Below the pieces are notes generated by a model. It did not search any database. It had not been told where the DNA came from and worked only from the letters and a program-made list of their open reading frames with translations. The translations under genes were made by a program, and so were the position numbers. From Paramacrobiotus richtersi (taxonomy: Eukaryota > Tardigrada > Eutardigrada > Parachela > Macrobiotidae): a stretch of DNA of 21,347 bases. The stretch covers positions 1 through 21,347 of the forward strand of contig JAQGAU010001110.1 of assembly GCA_034698045.1 (NCBI GenBank). Direction: 5' to 3'. Shown piece after piece: positions 20,501 to 21,347 of this stretch. The stretch's first letter is position 1, and each line of letters begins with the position of its first letter.

Positions 20501-20590
20501 AACGACAATATTAGTCCGGAGGAGATCGAGGATTCAGCAAACTATCGACCGGCAGCAGACTGGTTTACGCCCGCAAGATTCAAGGAGTAA
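14530..20590 (+). CDS. GH31 alpha-glucosidase-like type II membrane protein lacking the catalytic nucleophile
   Basis: Eighteen coding exons: 14530-15354, 15424-15587, 15658-15746, 15856-16065, 16199-16311, 16372-16522, 16580-16686, 16762-16920, 17070-17370, 17778-17949, 18043-18211, 18425-18720, 18793-18970, 19343-19479, 19560-19648, 19771-19862, 19949-20107, 20429-20590. All have GT-AG ends and consistent phase; total 1190 residues. Order: cytosolic Ser/Thr/Tyr-rich tail (1-125), transmembrane segment (about 126-149), a trefoil (P-type) domain with only four Cys (166-207), the GH31 N-terminal domain (NLYGSQPFYMVIEDDGKAHG), the catalytic barrel (FMPPYWALGFQIGRWG, DSDYMD), and the distal beta domains (FFWDDGESLDTY). 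The layout matches half of maltase-glucoamylase or acid alpha-glucosidase. The nucleophile motif WxDMNEP reads WLGSAEP: Gly647 replaces Asp. The acid/base Asp795 in YAGRWLGD is kept, and Lys779 replaces the usual Arg of SRSTF. Hydrolysis is therefore unlikely. The 16-17 junction is the least certain. Confidence 0.9.
17190..17192 (+). other. Gly codon at the GH31 catalytic nucleophile position
   Basis: GGC encodes Gly647 in ALWLGSAEPSSF. Family members have Asp here (LWxDMNEPSSF/N), the nucleophile that forms the glycosyl-enzyme intermediate. GGC to GAC is one base, but the neighbours Met-Asn are also changed to Ser-Ala, so this is not a lone base-call error. Confidence 0.85.
17591..17743. mobile_element. 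153-nt foldback (MITE-like) in GH31 intron 9
   Basis: Arms of 64 nt (17591-17654 and 17680-17743) are inverted copies with three mismatches around a 25-nt loop. The ends are TACTTCGAC ... GTCGAAGTA. If the outer TA pair is the target duplication, the element is TA-flanked with CTTCGACATTTTT termini, as in Tc1/mariner-derived MITEs. It has no coding capacity. The arm identity means it is either recent or kept by selection for a hairpin. Host intron: 17371-17777. Confidence 0.8.
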
Positions 20591-21069
20591 CATTGGTCTG
20601 TCTGTTTTTAGTTGCGTAGAAAGATTTGGTGGACTATGTTGTCAGCTGCAAGTATTATGCAGGAATTGTTCTCCATTATGTATATAATTAAGTATATGAA
20701 GCTAATGTGGTACAAACTGAGCAGAATAATGTTGCAAACTGTTGACTGCCAACTGAATATGGATCCGTGTACTGTACTGTATAATTAATTGGATGATGAA
20801 CTGCATGCTTTGACTGATGTACAGACTGTACAATGCGTGTCTACATTTGTTTCGGATGTCACTCTGATGAATGTGGATTTAATACATGTAATTATATCTA
20901 CCCACAGATATAACATTTTCGATCCGATCATAACTGTAACATGTCTGAAATCTACCGCTGACAAGATTGAGTCATGAATGCACAGAATGACGCAAAAACG
21001 ATGATATTCGAATGGTGGCAAAAGGACATGTACAATCCTTAAAAGATTGTCGACCGAAGCGAATTGAAG
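20591..21069. other. 3' flank of the GH31 gene, no gene seen
   Basis: No AATAAA is near the GH31 stop; candidates further down are AT-rich tracts such as TATAATTAATT at 20780-20790. No RNA gene or exon was recognised. Confidence 0.4.
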
Positions 21070-21135
21070 GTCCTCTACATACATTCAATCAAAATGAAGA
21101 TTTTGTCTGTCCCGTCGTTCACGGTACCGGAAGTA
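21070..21135 (+). repeat. direct repeat, copy A
   Basis: GTCCTCTACAT, a variable 19-nt stretch, then a 36-nt core (21100-21135: TTTTGTCTGTCCCGTCG...GGTACCGGAAGTA). The core recurs at 21236-21271 with one mismatch. Confidence 0.85.
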
Positions 21136-21140
21136 TTGCG

Positions 21141-21188
21141 TAATGAATAATACAATAAATAAGAAATAATAAATAAATAATACAATAT
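21141..21188. repeat. AATA-rich microsatellite
   Basis: Runs of AATAAATAAT type (AATAATACAATAAATAAG and similar) lie between the two direct repeats. Confidence 0.6.
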
Positions 21189-21209
21189 AAACACAAAAAT
21201 AGATGGCGC

Positions 21210-21271
21210 GTCCTCTATATTCCGCATAACTGGATATTTTGTCTGTCCCGTCGGTCACGGTACCGGAAGTA
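21210..21271 (+). repeat. direct repeat, copy B
   Basis: Second copy of 21070-21135: GTCCTCTATAT, a different spacer, then the 36-nt core at 21236-21271. The period is about 136-140 bp, so this may be the start of a longer tandem array or the two ends of a small element. Confidence 0.85.
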
Positions 21272-21347
21272 CTTTCTCTTTCGCGGTCCTCCAAGCGATC
21301 AAAAACAAAAAAGCGACCGTACAGAGAAGGACAGAGCTTGCTTGAAT

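Noticed and set aside
14181-20590. Functional link between the IMP-L2-like gene and a GH31 gene, by analogy with fly insulin-responsive GH31 'tobi'
   Set aside because: Proximity in an animal genome is not evidence of a shared pathway, and no shared regulatory motif was seen.

Overview
The window is nuclear DNA from a gene-dense animal. Genes are split by short GT-AG introns (mostly 50-420 nt), intergenic spacers are short, and there is no sign of bacterial operons. A gene on the minus strand (7189-8062) encodes a small secreted protein with the GKWEST, YHHxxSVPDKNY and KTYKV blocks of the secretory abundant heat soluble (SAHS) family. That family is known only from eutardigrades, so a tardigrade is the most likely source; the species cannot be told from the window.

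Layout, left to right. (1) 1-1007, minus: the 5' end of a receptor with an ANF-receptor (natriuretic-peptide-receptor / receptor guanylate cyclase type) extracellular domain, running off the left edge. (2) 1374-1924: two diverged tandem copies of a ~230-295 bp sequence. (3) 2486-4186, plus: a possible broken coding stretch, a splice-bounded exon, and the last exon of an unrecognised gene whose protein carries eight tandem 10-residue repeats (SGNLDINRKM type). (4) 4894-6057, plus: a secreted Cys-rich protein with weak leucine-rich-repeat character. (5) 7189-8062, minus: the SAHS-like gene. (6) 9555-11327, plus: a secreted protein with two Ig domains that resembles insect IMP-L2, an insulin-like-peptide-binding protein. 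(7) 11887-13430: a second, diverged copy of the block at 2791-4403, carrying the paralogous last exon with only one repeat unit. (8) 14181 or 14530 to 20590, plus: a gene of at least 18 coding exons for a type II membrane protein of glycoside hydrolase family 31 (maltase-glucoamylase / acid alpha-glucosidase type). (9) 20591-21347: no gene seen; a 36-bp direct repeat pair and an AT microsatellite.

The most notable results are these. The GH31 protein keeps the fold and the acid/base Asp but has Gly where the catalytic nucleophile Asp should be, so it looks like a pseudoenzyme. The duplicated gene pair has a 30-bp tandem repeat array, predicted to be rich in RxxS kinase sites, expanded in only one copy. 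A GH31 intron holds a near-perfect 153-nt foldback. The genes do not form an obvious pathway; the IMP-L2-like, SAHS-like and GH31 genes could each bear on energy storage or stress, but the sequence alone does not link them.

Exon boundaries were read by eye from splice consensus, reading phase and family similarity. They are models without transcript evidence.
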